DNA of 56,866 nucleotides from Gemmatimonas sp. Its GTDB lineage: Bacteria; Gemmatimonadota; Gemmatimonadetes; Gemmatimonadales; Gemmatimonadaceae. This document shows, piece by piece, positions 8,544 to 16,030 of the stretch (the first letter of the stretch is position 1; each line of letters begins with the position of its first letter). The translations under genes and the position numbers were made by a program. The notes beneath the pieces were generated by a model. The model made no database searches. It was not told where the DNA came from and saw nothing but the letters and a program-made list of their open reading frames with translations. The DNA is taken from positions 1 through 56,866 of the forward strand of contig JANYJW010000062.1 of the NCBI GenBank assembly GCA_025361705.1, read 5' to 3'.

Positions 8544-9191
8544 TCAGCCGCGCACGAGAACGACATGCGTGGCGGCCGGTGTCGCCACGTGTTCCTTCAC
8601 CCGATAGCCGAGCGCCGTGAGGTCGAGGCCCTCGAACAACCGCTCGCCCGAGCCCAGCAGCACCGGCGCGATCACCACATGCATCTCATCGAGGAGCCCG
8701 GCCCGCATGTACTGGCGGATCGTCGATACGCCGCCGCCCAGCCGCACATCGCGGCTGCCCGCCGCTTCGCGGGCGCGATGCAGCGCCATGTGCATGCCAT
8801 CGGTGACGAAATGAAACGTCGTGCCACCCGCCATCTCGATCGGCGCGCGTGCGTGATGCGTGAGCACGAACACCGGCACGTGATACGGCGGCTCATCGCC
8901 CCACCACCCTTTCCACGTGTCGTCGGGCCACGGGCCGCGCAGGGGCCCGAACATGTTGCGGCCGAGAATCCACGCGCCAACGTTGCGAAAACCGCGCGCC
9001 GCAAACTGGTCGTCAACGCCGGGGTCGCCACCTTCGGCGCCGAATACCCGCGACCGAAACGTCTGCGTGGCCATCGCCCACTGATGCAACGCCGTGCCAC
9101 CCATGCCCAGCGGATGCTCGAGACTCTGGCTCGGGCCCGCCCCGAACCCATCGAGTGAAATCGTGAAACTCTCCACGCGCACTATGGTCAT
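8544..9191 (-). CDS. Dihydrofolate reductase-like (RibD C-terminal domain) protein
   Basis: The 215-residue protein belongs to the RibD-C/DHFR-like family. It shows the opening SFTISLDGFGAGPSQSLEHPLG, the NADPH-binding type segment GRNMFGP, VFVLTHHAR, and the late block GGGVSTIRQYMRAGLLDEMHVVIAPVLLGSGERLF. Stand-alone members of this family reduce various small molecules and are mostly uncharacterised. The ATG at 9191 has a GGGAG about nine bases upstream; a GTG at 9209 is an alternative. It lies 23 bases after the cupin gene and 7 before the CYTH gene, so it is probably co-transcribed with both. Confidence 0.88.
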   Translation of the reverse strand: MTIVRVESFTISLDGFGAGPSQSLEHPLGMGGTALHQWAMATQTFRSRVFGAEGGDPGVDDQFAARGFRNVGAWILGRNMFGPLRGPWPDDTWKGWWGDEPPYHVPVFVLTHHARAPIEMAGGTTFHFVTDGMHMALHRAREAAGSRDVRLGGGVSTIRQYMRAGLLDEMHVVIAPVLLGSGERLFEGLDLTALGYRVKEHVATPAATHVVLVRG

Positions 9192-9214
9192 GACGTCCAG
9201 CTCCCGCACTGAGG

Positions 9215-9544
9215 TCAGTCGACGATGAACAGCGTCGCGCCATCAGGCGCCTCGCTGCGGTGCGGCTCCGCACCGTCCGCCACTTCGTAGCTCATGCCGG
9301 GCAGCAGGACCACCACCCGCCCATCCCGCAGCCGCGTGTGCAACTCACCCGTCACGCAGAGCAGAATGTGCCCCTTCTCGCACCAGTGGTCGGCCACGTA
9401 CCCGGGCGAATACTCCACCATCCGCACGCGCACGTCGCCGTGCATCTTCACCCGCCACGTCGCCACGCCAGCGTCGCCGGCGTGCGCTTCGCCCGGCACG
9501 TCGGCCCACTGGGTTACCTGAAACGGAATGCCGGTCAGCTTCAC
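9215..9544 (-). CDS. Small cupin-fold protein with DHWC motif
   Basis: The 109-residue protein carries a single cupin barrel with YSPGYVADHWCEKGHILLCV, typical of a family of short uncharacterised cupins with a conserved Asp-His-Trp-Cys type motif, then GELHTRLRDGR and PGMSYEVAD. I place the start at the GTG at 9544, which overlaps the TGA of the amidohydrolase gene in the form GTGA and gives the usual MKLxxIPF opening. A GTG at 9553 is also possible. The overlap suggests translational coupling. Whether it binds metal or has enzyme activity is unknown. Confidence 0.8.
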   Translation of the reverse strand: MKLTGIPFQVTQWADVPGEAHAGDAGVATWRVKMHGDVRVRMVEYSPGYVADHWCEKGHILLCVTGELHTRLRDGRVVVLLPGMSYEVADGAEPHRSEAPDGATLFIVD

Positions 9545-10749
9545 TTGCCCCACGCCCTCCGCGGCAACGCCGACGTGATGGTGAGCGCGTTGGCATAGTA
9601 CACCTTCTTCAGCACGGCGTCCGGCAGGTCGATGCCGTACAGCTTCCAGAAGGCGTGATAGTGGCGGTAGTAGTCGAAGTATTCGTCGGCCGTCTCAAAG
9701 ACGCGCCAGTAATACGGATACTCCTCGGGTTGGTACGAGTCCTTGCCGAAGAGGATCCGGTCCTGGTACTTCACGAAGAAGTTGTGCGCCGCCCTCGGCT
9801 GCCGCCCGATGTCGTACAGCACGGCGCCGACCTCGGCGTACACGTTGGGCATCGCGTCGAACATTCTTGCCAGTCGGCCAAGGTCGTTGGCGTGCCAGCC
9901 GAGGTGCGCGGCCACGAACGTTGTCCGGGGGTTCCGACGGAACAGGTTGTCGCGCTCCGTCATCAGCTGCTCGAACGATGGGTTGCTCGCAGCAGGGTAG
10001 CGCCGCCCCGGAAACAACCCGAGTTCAAGCCATCGCTCGTTCTTGTAGTCGATCTCGTTCCAGAACTCCTGCGGATCAGCCGTATGGATGAAGACCGGAA
10101 TCTTCAACCGTGCGGCCGCCGTCCACACCGGGTCGAGGGCGGGATCGTCGATTTGCAGGCGGCTGCCATCGGCCTTCCTGTATGAGAGGCCCAGCGACTT
10201 GGGAATCTCGCCCACGCCGACCGCGCCGGCCGCCACGTCGGCCTCGAGCTGCGCCACGGCCTTCTCGGCCCACCCAGGCCCGACACCGCGAAAGTCGATC
10301 CCCGCGAGGATGCGCACGCGGTCACGCATCGTGGGCGACGCCTGCACCAGTGCGAGCTGCCGCGTGAGTGACTCGCCACTCACGTTGTTGGCCGCAACCA
10401 TCATCCCGATGTTCAACGCGTCCATCTCCGCGCCCATCTGCTCGAGCTCCGCCGCGTTCACCATCTGCGAGCCAGGATGGCCGTGGAAGTCGATCACGGG
10501 AAACTTCGCCTTCGGCACCAGATGCTCCGAGGTCACCAGCGTCGACTTTGGCCGGTAATCGACAATGCTCGGCGCCGGCATCTCGGGGGCGCGGCAGTTT
10601 CGCGGCCGCACCTCGGTCATGCCAGGCGGGCACTCCTCGCCGTCCTTGATCGCCGTGCCGGCGCGCGCACCCGGAGGCCCGCCCTGTGCGAATGCCGCGG
10701 AGGCCGAGGCCGCAAACACGGCAAGCAGGGCAGCGCGACGCAGCGCCAT
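9541..10749 (-). CDS. Exported amidohydrolase (Amidohydro_2 type)
   Basis: The 402-residue protein has a signal peptide (MALRRAALLAVFAASASAAFA) and an amidohydrolase-2 barrel: FPVIDFHGHPGSQ carries the HxH metal pair, followed by KIPVFIHTADP, TTFVAAHLGWHAND and FGKDSYQPEEYPYYWR, which carries the late Asp. Family members are decarboxylases or lactone/amide hydrolases; an exported form with this sequence has no clear assigned substrate. The ATG at 10749 follows a GAGG by nine bases. A GTG at 10764 overlaps the DinB stop as GTGA and may be the coupled start. It sits in the middle of the 8-13.2 kb run. Confidence 0.86.
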   Translation of the reverse strand: MALRRAALLAVFAASASAAFAQGGPPGARAGTAIKDGEECPPGMTEVRPRNCRAPEMPAPSIVDYRPKSTLVTSEHLVPKAKFPVIDFHGHPGSQMVNAAELEQMGAEMDALNIGMMVAANNVSGESLTRQLALVQASPTMRDRVRILAGIDFRGVGPGWAEKAVAQLEADVAAGAVGVGEIPKSLGLSYRKADGSRLQIDDPALDPVWTAAARLKIPVFIHTADPQEFWNEIDYKNERWLELGLFPGRRYPAASNPSFEQLMTERDNLFRRNPRTTFVAAHLGWHANDLGRLARMFDAMPNVYAEVGAVLYDIGRQPRAAHNFFVKYQDRILFGKDSYQPEEYPYYWRVFETADEYFDYYRHYHAFWKLYGIDLPDAVLKKVYYANALTITSALPRRAWGK

Positions 10750-10760
10750 CACGCCCGGCC

Positions 10761-11291
10761 TCACAGGCCCAGGTCCGTCAACTGCGCCGCGTGCCGCGCA
10801 TCGTGATGCGCCACCAGCTCCACCCAGGCGCGCAGCGTGAGTGGGCCGACAAACGGGTGCACGAACATGATGCCGCCGAGCACTTTGTCGGCCGTCTCGT
10901 AGAACGCCGCCAGCAGCGCCTCGCGGGACTGCAGCAGCGCCGAGATGGCCGATTCGGGCGCCACCGCCCCCGTGGGCAGGGTGCGCTCAGGCGCCTCCAC
11001 TTTGGTGCGCCGGTCGCGCACGATGGCAATCTTGCGTGGCGTGATCTGCGCGGCCGCGATCTCCTCGGCCGTAGCCGTCAGCGGCATCGCGGCGCCCTTC
11101 TGGAGCATCTTGGCCACGCCGGTCTCCACGCGCGCCACGTGCTCCACGACCTGCACCGCCGACCATCCGCCTGCGGCCGGCGCCTCGGCGCGACGCTCCG
11201 CTGGAATGAGCGCGTACTGCGCCATCAAGTTGACACGCTCGCGCGCCAGCAGTTCCTCGATCTCCTCGTGGTTGTGCACGGGGGGGCTCAT
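10761..11291 (-). CDS. DinB-family protein
   Basis: The 176-residue protein is a four-helix DinB/YfiT-type metal-binding bundle. The expected three histidines appear in order: VQVVEHVARVE, then a region around FVHPFVGPL, and WVELVAHHDARHAAQL near the end, which is the classical C-terminal HxxxH motif. Members include thiol-dependent transferases, but this one is unassigned. The ATG at 11291 overlaps the stop of the VOC gene as ATGA. Its own stop overlaps the next gene's possible GTG start. Confidence 0.87.
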   Translation of the reverse strand: MSPPVHNHEEIEELLARERVNLMAQYALIPAERRAEAPAAGGWSAVQVVEHVARVETGVAKMLQKGAAMPLTATAEEIAAAQITPRKIAIVRDRRTKVEAPERTLPTGAVAPESAISALLQSREALLAAFYETADKVLGGIMFVHPFVGPLTLRAWVELVAHHDARHAAQLTDLGL

Positions 11292-11665
11292 GCCGCTCGC
11301 TCCTCGGTGATGCCAATCAGGTGATGCTCGGGGTCGCGCAGGAAGCACATCCAGACCTCGGTGGTCCCCATCCGACCGACCAGGTGCGGTTCGTCGTCGA
11401 ACAGCGCACCGCGCGCGCGAAGCGCCGCGTGTGCCGCATCAATCTGCGTCACGCGGAAATACAGCACCGACGCCGGATGGTCGAACTCCGCCTGCTCCGG
11501 CGGCGTCATCATCAGCCGCACGTCACCCATCGCCAGAAAGGCCATGCCGCCCGCCTCGAACAGCAGCGGCAAGCCCAGCACGTCCCGGTACCACGCGACA
11601 GCGCGCGGCAGGTCGTGCACAGTGATGGCCACCTGGGCCAATGCGCCAACAATCGGTGTCGTCAT
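11288..11665 (-). CDS. VOC (glyoxalase/bleomycin-resistance fold) protein
   Basis: The 125-residue protein matches the vicinal-oxygen-chelate fold: QVAITVHDLPRAVAWYRDVLGLPLLF at the N-terminus, then MAFLAMGDVRLMM, VLYFRVTQIDAAHAALRARG and the closing DPEHHLIGITEE. Members bind a metal and act on small substrates or sequester drugs. The ATG at 11665 has a GAGAGG ribosome site a few bases upstream, which fixes the start. It is 40 bases downstream of the imidazolonepropionase-like amidohydrolase gene and coupled to dinB by a 4-base overlap. Confidence 0.9.
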   Translation of the reverse strand: MTTPIVGALAQVAITVHDLPRAVAWYRDVLGLPLLFEAGGMAFLAMGDVRLMMTPPEQAEFDHPASVLYFRVTQIDAAHAALRARGALFDDEPHLVGRMGTTEVWMCFLRDPEHHLIGITEERAA

Positions 11666-11705
11666 GGGGGGTCCTCTCAAACTACATCGCGTGCGGCGTC
11701 GGCCG

Positions 11706-13208
11706 TCACTTCTTCGCGGAATCCACGATCGCCTTGATGCGCGCGGCCAGCGTGGGCACGTGATACGGCACGCCGCCCGCGATGGTCCACTCGAGCCCGG
11801 TGCGCACTTCCTTGCCGTCACGCAGCTGCACCTGATTGGTGGGATACAGCGCCTTGATGTCCTCGAGCGGATTGCCGTCCACCACCAGAAGATCGGCGGC
11901 GAAGCCGGCGCGCACGCGCCCGAGATCGTCTTCGCGGCCGAGGATCTTGGCGTTGTTGCCCGTGCAGTGCTCGATGATCTTCAGCGGCTGGAAGCCCGCC
12001 TCGGCGTGCAGTTCCATCTCGCGCACCAGACCGTAGCCGTACATCTGGTAGATGAAGCCCGCGTCGTCGCCGCAGCCCACCAGCCCGCCCTTGCGCTCGA
12101 AGCTGCGCAGCGCCGCCATCCAGAGGCGGTAGTTCTCCTTCCAGTACACCTCGTCGGTGGAGCTCCAGCCAATGAAGTACGACCCGTGGTTGGCCGGGTC
12201 TGGCTTGAAGTAGTTGGCGAGCGACGGATGCAGGTAGTCCTTGAACCACGGCTGATTCTGCGCCCGCTGCAGGTCGCGGCTGGCCTCGTAAATGTCGAGC
12301 GTCGGCACCCACGCCACGTTCCCTTTCACCATCGCCGTGAGCACCGAGTCGAGCCGCGTGGGGTCGGCCTCGCGCCACAGGCGCCCGGCCCAGCGGAAGC
12401 GGTCGGTTTCGTCGAGGTAGTTGTAGGTGCTCGGAAAGTGCTGGCGCCCGTCGATGATGGCCGCGTCGGGAATGCCATACCAGTGCTCGATACTGCGCAC
12501 GCCGAACGCGATGTCGTCCCAGGCGTTGGTCTCCTCCACGCCCACGTGATGGGCAATCGGGAGTCCCACCTTGTGCGCCTCGTCGGCCATGGCCCGCATG
12601 AGGTCGCGGTCGATGCCGAGAATCTTGATGCCGTCGACGCCGAGCTTCTTCATCTCCTGCACGCGGGCGCGGGCGTCGGCCGCCGTCTTGACGTGCCCGT
12701 TGCCGAACATCGGGTAGACCAGAATGCGCGGCCCCACCAGCTCGCCGCGCGCCTGCTGGTCGCGCATCCGGATGCTCTGCACCTCGTTCTCGGCGCCGAC
12801 CTCGCGCACCGTCGTCACGCCGTTGGCGAGTTCGAGCAGCATGTAGTACTCGAAGCCGCCCATCGACTGGCCCGAGCGGTTGCTCTGCATGTGCGTGTGG
12901 GCGTTGATCAGCCCGGGAATCACGAACTTGCCGGTGGCATCGATCTGCACGTCGCCCGCCGGTCGCCGTCCCTCACCGCGGCGCATCGCCACCGGGTCGA
13001 GCGTGACGATGTCGGCGATCTTCCCGTTCTCGATGACGATGTCCACCGGCCCGCGCGCCGGCGTCCCGTTGCCATCGACCATCGTCGCATTGCGGATGAC
13101 GAGCCGCGGCACCTTCTGGCCGGAGGTCACGCCCTTTGTTTGCGCCGCGAGCGGCACGGAGCAGGCGAGGGCGGCCGCAACGGCGGCAAGGGTCGACAGT
13201 CGGCGCAT
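11706..13208 (-). CDS. Exported metal-dependent amidohydrolase (imidazolonepropionase-like)
   Basis: The 500-residue protein has a signal peptide (LSTLAAVAAALACSVPLAAQ) and a complete amidohydrolase-1 pattern: the N-terminal beta-sandwich ending in KFVIPGLINAHTHMQ (HxH metal pair), GVDGIKILGID (possible bridging Lys), LPIAHHVGVEE, and GLVGCGDDAGF (metal Asp). The sandwich returns at the C-terminus with FAADLLVVDGNPLEDI. Related exported enzymes hydrolyse peptide-like or cyclic amide bonds, but the substrate is not predictable here. It is the first gene of the minus-strand run ending at 8018. Upstream lies a 14-base tandem repeat array. Confidence 0.9.
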   Translation of the reverse strand: MRRLSTLAAVAAALACSVPLAAQTKGVTSGQKVPRLVIRNATMVDGNGTPARGPVDIVIENGKIADIVTLDPVAMRRGEGRRPAGDVQIDATGKFVIPGLINAHTHMQSNRSGQSMGGFEYYMLLELANGVTTVREVGAENEVQSIRMRDQQARGELVGPRILVYPMFGNGHVKTAADARARVQEMKKLGVDGIKILGIDRDLMRAMADEAHKVGLPIAHHVGVEETNAWDDIAFGVRSIEHWYGIPDAAIIDGRQHFPSTYNYLDETDRFRWAGRLWREADPTRLDSVLTAMVKGNVAWVPTLDIYEASRDLQRAQNQPWFKDYLHPSLANYFKPDPANHGSYFIGWSSTDEVYWKENYRLWMAALRSFERKGGLVGCGDDAGFIYQMYGYGLVREMELHAEAGFQPLKIIEHCTGNNAKILGREDDLGRVRAGFAADLLVVDGNPLEDIKALYPTNQVQLRDGKEVRTGLEWTIAGGVPYHVPTLAARIKAIVDSAKK

Positions 13209-13290
13209 GGGGAATCCGGGGTGAGGGCCGTTGTAGGCTACGCCAGATGTCGCGAAAAGGGTAGCGACCCCACCAGGGCCCCCGTATCCG

Positions 13291-13360
13291 GTCCCTCGTC
13301 TCCCGTCCCTCGTCTCCCGTCCCTCGTCTCCCGTCCCTCGTCTCCCGTCCCTCGTCTCTT
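13291..13360. repeat. 14-base tandem repeat, five copies
   Basis: Four identical copies of GTCCCTCGTCTCCC are followed by a fifth ending in CTT instead of CCC. The array fills most of the gap between the yceI stop and the start of the amidohydrolase gene (both minus strand), so it lies where the amidohydrolase promoter or a yceI terminator would be. Confidence 0.92.
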
Positions 13361-13380
13361 GTCGCCGGTCCGCCGCCCCG

Positions 13381-13914
13381 CTACGCCGCGACCGGCACCC
13401 CGACGGCCACGGCCTCGAGTTCGAGCGACAGCTTGACGTCCTCGCTCACCATCACGCCGCCGAACTCGAGCGCCGAGTTCCAGGTCAGGCCCCAGTCCTT
13501 GCGGAGCAGCCTGCCCTCGAGGGTCAGCGCCGTGCGAGTGTTCCCCCACGGGTCCTTTACCACCGCGCTCGCCTCTCCCTTGAGCGTCACCGGCCGGGTG
13601 ACGCCGTGCATGGTGAAGTTGCCGGTGATCTCGATCTCGGGGCCGTCCTGCTCGATCTCCGTCGACGTGAACGCCATCGTCGGGAACTGCTCGGCGTCAA
13701 AGAAGTCCGCCGAGCGCAGGTGCGCGTCACGCTGCTCCTGGTTGGTGTCGATGCTCGCGGCGTCAATGCTGAAGGTCGCGTGCACGAGCTGGCCGGCCTC
13801 GTTGGTCTCGCCGGCGCCCTCGAACTTCGTGAAGCGGCCGCGCACGGTCGAAATGGCCATGTGCTTCACCGAAAAGCCGACCTGCGTGTGCGTCGCATCG
13901 AGTGTCCACTGCAT
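13381..13914 (-). CDS. YceI-family protein
   Basis: The 177-residue protein is a lipocalin-like YceI protein, which binds isoprenoid-type lipids in characterised relatives. Diagnostic blocks are WTLDATHTQVGFSVKHMAIS, VRGRFTKFEG, ATFSIDAASIDTNQEQRDAH, LRSADFFDAEQFPTMAFTS and GNFTMHGVTRPVTL. No signal peptide is present, unlike E. coli YceI, so this form is probably cytoplasmic. The ATG at 13914 follows AGGAG by nine bases. A palindrome nearly identical to one at the marR start lies about 76 bases upstream, so MarR control is likely. Confidence 0.93.
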   Translation of the reverse strand: MQWTLDATHTQVGFSVKHMAISTVRGRFTKFEGAGETNEAGQLVHATFSIDAASIDTNQEQRDAHLRSADFFDAEQFPTMAFTSTEIEQDGPEIEITGNFTMHGVTRPVTLKGEASAVVKDPWGNTRTALTLEGRLLRKDWGLTWNSALEFGGVMVSEDVKLSLELEAVAVGVPVAA

Positions 13915-13969
13915 GGTGCCGTCTCCTGATCTCACGGGGAATGTCGCGGCCGGCCACTGCGCGCCGGCC

Positions 13970-14005
13970 TGTATATGTTTGTACTAAGCATCTCACTACT
14001 AAGAT
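13970..14005 (-). promoter_or_regulatory. yceI promoter region with MarR-type operator
   Basis: ATCTCACTACTAAGAT at 13990-14005 (plus-strand reading) differs by one base from the palindrome at the marR start. A second TACTAAG lies 15 bases away at 13982-13988. On the minus strand a TATACA box (13970-13975) would place a -35 element inside the operator. The region is clearly AT-richer than its surroundings. Confidence 0.65.
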
Positions 14006-14020
14006 AATAGATCAAGCAAA

Positions 14021-14040
14021 CGGGGGCGTCAAGCCCCCCG
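14021..14040 (-). terminator. Rho-independent terminator of marR
   Basis: Read on the minus strand, GGGGGC and GCCCCC arms enclose a TTGAC loop and are followed by GTTTGCTTG. It lies 21 bases after the marR stop and just upstream of the yceI operator, separating the two units. Confidence 0.7.
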
Positions 14041-14061
14041 GCACGTTCGGCGGTCGCACGC

Positions 14062-14544
14062 CTACCGCTTGGCGTCCGCCGCTGCCGCCAGCCCCAGCTG
14101 CTTGAGCAGCGCCGTCGCCTTCTTCTGGTCGGCCCGCGACAATCCCGCCATGGCCTCGCGAATGGCCTCGGCGTGGCCGGGAAAGACCTCGTCCATCAGC
14201 GCCTCGCCCTTGCGCGTGAGCGCCGCATACCGCGCGCGGCGATCGGTGGCGCACAGCTTGCGCTCCACCAGCCCGCGGTCGGCGAGCTTGTCCACCAGAA
14301 ACGTGATGCCGCCGCTCGACACCAGAATCTTGCGCTGCACCTCGCCCAGAAGCAGCGGCCCCTTGTGGTACAGCGCCTCGAGGATGGCGAACTCGGTGAT
14401 CGTCAGCCCGTGCGCGGCAAGATCGGTTTCGGTGTGTTCGCTGATCGCGCGCTGCGCGCGCGCGAGCACGACGTAGAGCTTGAGGGCGGTGGCGGCGGCA
14501 TCGCTCGCCTGCACGCGCCGGGGGGCGGAGAGTGTGATTGTCAT
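14062..14544 (-). CDS. MarR-family transcriptional regulator
   Basis: The 160-residue winged-helix regulator shows the MarR pattern: LTITEFAILEALYHKGPLLLGEV (helix 2-3), KILVSSGGITFLVDKLADRGLVERKLCATDRRARYAALT (recognition helix and DRR wing) and LTRKGEALMDEVFPGH. It probably represses itself and the nearby yceI, because a 16-base palindrome covers its own start codon and a near copy lies upstream of yceI. The ATG at 14544 is preceded by a TATATC box only 11 bases upstream, so the leader must be very short. It lies 19 bases after the decarboxylase gene. The inducing ligand is unknown. Confidence 0.92.
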   Translation of the reverse strand: MTITLSAPRRVQASDAAATALKLYVVLARAQRAISEHTETDLAAHGLTITEFAILEALYHKGPLLLGEVQRKILVSSGGITFLVDKLADRGLVERKLCATDRRARYAALTRKGEALMDEVFPGHAEAIREAMAGLSRADQKKATALLKQLGLAAAADAKR

Positions 14545-14584
14545 CTCAGTACTAAGATATACATCAGGCGGGCTCCGACAGCAA
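14543..14584 (-). promoter_or_regulatory. marR promoter and autoregulatory palindrome
   Basis: On the minus strand TTGCTG (14579-14584), a 17-base spacer and TATATC (14556-14561) form a sigma-70-like promoter inside the 3' end of the decarboxylase gene. ATCTCAGTACTAAGAT at 14543-14558 is a 14-of-16 palindrome that covers the end of the -10 box, the expected transcription start and the ATG itself. Confidence 0.7.
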
Positions 14585-16021
14585 CCCCGCCCCCTCCGCC
14601 GCCAGCCCATCGAGCAGGGCGGCCACATGCGACGCCTGCGTGCGCGGGTTCATCATCGTCACGCGCAGCACCCGATGCCCGTCGAGGACCGTCGAGGTGA
14701 TCCACCCACGCCCCGACGCGTTGTAGCGCTCGCGCAGACGGAGGTTCAGCCAGTCGAGCGTGGGCTCGTCGTCCACGCCCGGCGCCAGCCAGCGGAAGCA
14801 CAGGATGTTGCTTTCCGGCACATGCAGCGCGGCAAAGTCCGGGCGCTCGGCGATCATCGCGTGCAGCGCCGTGGCCAGGCTGCACAGGTGATCGTAGAGC
14901 GCGCCCAGTCCGTTGGCGCCATGGCGCTGCAGCGCCACCCACACCTTGAGCGCGTCGGCGCGACGCGAACACATGAACGACCGCGTGCCCTGATCGACGC
15001 TGCGCGTGCCCTCGGCACCCTGGAACAGGTACGGTGCCTGCTGCGAGAACGCGGCCGTGAGGTCGCGTTCGTCGCGTGCCAGCAGCGCCCCGGCCGCGAG
15101 CGGCAACAGCATCATCTTGTGCGGATCCCATGTGACCGTGCGCGCCCGGCCGATGCCGCGCAGCCGATGTGCGTGCGCCGCCGACAGAAGGGCCGAGGCG
15201 CCATGTGCACCATCGACGTGCAGCCAGAGCTTGCGCGCTTCGCAGAGCGTGGCAATGGGGTCGAGCGCATCGAAGGATCCCGTGGCCGTGTGTCCCGCCG
15301 TCGCCACCACCGCCATCACGCGGCGTCCTTCGGCCTTCACCGCGTCGAGCGTGGCTGCCAACGCCGCGACGTCCATCTTCCAGTTGGTGGACGGCACGGC
15401 GCGCACATTGTCGGTGCCGATGCCCAGTTCGCCGCCGGCGCGCGCAATGGCGTAGTGCGCGTGTTCGCCGCAGATAATCACCGGCGGGACGCCACGGATG
15501 CCGCGCTTCCACGCCTCGGGGTCGAGCGCGGCGCGGGCGGCGAGCAGCGCCGTATGCGTGGCTTCGAGGCCGCCTGAGGTGATGGTGCCGCCCGAACCTG
15601 CACCATACCCGGCGAGGTCGCACATCCAGCGCACCACGCGTTCCTCTACGGCAGTGCCCGTCGGCGACATCTCCGACACGGCCAGCGAGTTGTTGAGCGC
15701 GGCGATGACCGCCTCCGTCCAGACGGCCGACGGCAGCGGCGCGGCCACCTGGTGCCCCATGTACATCGGATGCGACAGGCGATTGGCGTCGGAAAAGAAG
15801 TCGCGGTCGAGCCGCGCGACGATCTCGGCCAGCGGACGTCCGGTGGCGGGCATCGGTTCATCGAAGCGCACGCCGCGCACGACCGATCCGGCGGTCGATG
15901 ACACAGCGCCTTCGCCACGCCCCGTCTGCTCAAAGTAGCGCGCAATCAGGTCGACAAAGAGCGCCCCGGCATCGCGGGTGCGGTCGGAGGCGAGGGCAGC
16001 GTGCAGGTCGTCCGGGAGCAT
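14564..16021 (-). CDS. PLP-dependent group II decarboxylase family protein
   Basis: The 485-residue enzyme belongs to the glutamate/aromatic-L-amino-acid decarboxylase family. Landmarks are HPMYMGHQVAAPLPSA, TSGGLEATHTALLAAR, the Asp motif LHVDGAHGASALL and the PLP lysine in TWDPHKMMLLPLAAGALL. It should decarboxylate an amino acid or a related compound; its substrate cannot be read from the motifs. The ATG at 16021 lies 9 bases after the stop of the double NTF2-like gene, and the stop is 19 bases before marR. The marR promoter lies within its last codons. Confidence 0.88.
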   Translation of the reverse strand: MLPDDLHAALASDRTRDAGALFVDLIARYFEQTGRGEGAVSSTAGSVVRGVRFDEPMPATGRPLAEIVARLDRDFFSDANRLSHPMYMGHQVAAPLPSAVWTEAVIAALNNSLAVSEMSPTGTAVEERVVRWMCDLAGYGAGSGGTITSGGLEATHTALLAARAALDPEAWKRGIRGVPPVIICGEHAHYAIARAGGELGIGTDNVRAVPSTNWKMDVAALAATLDAVKAEGRRVMAVVATAGHTATGSFDALDPIATLCEARKLWLHVDGAHGASALLSAAHAHRLRGIGRARTVTWDPHKMMLLPLAAGALLARDERDLTAAFSQQAPYLFQGAEGTRSVDQGTRSFMCSRRADALKVWVALQRHGANGLGALYDHLCSLATALHAMIAERPDFAALHVPESNILCFRWLAPGVDDEPTLDWLNLRLRERYNASGRGWITSTVLDGHRVLRVTMMNPRTQASHVAALLDGLAAEGAGLLSEPA

Positions 16022-16030
16022 GCGCGGAAT

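Noticed and set aside
11361-13436. A 691-codon open frame on the plus strand opposite the imidazolonepropionase-like amidohydrolase
   Set aside because: It is the antisense of a clear enzyme gene with a signal peptide and metal motifs. Its own product is His/Arg/Val-rich with no recognisable domain, as expected for shadow frames in GC-rich DNA.
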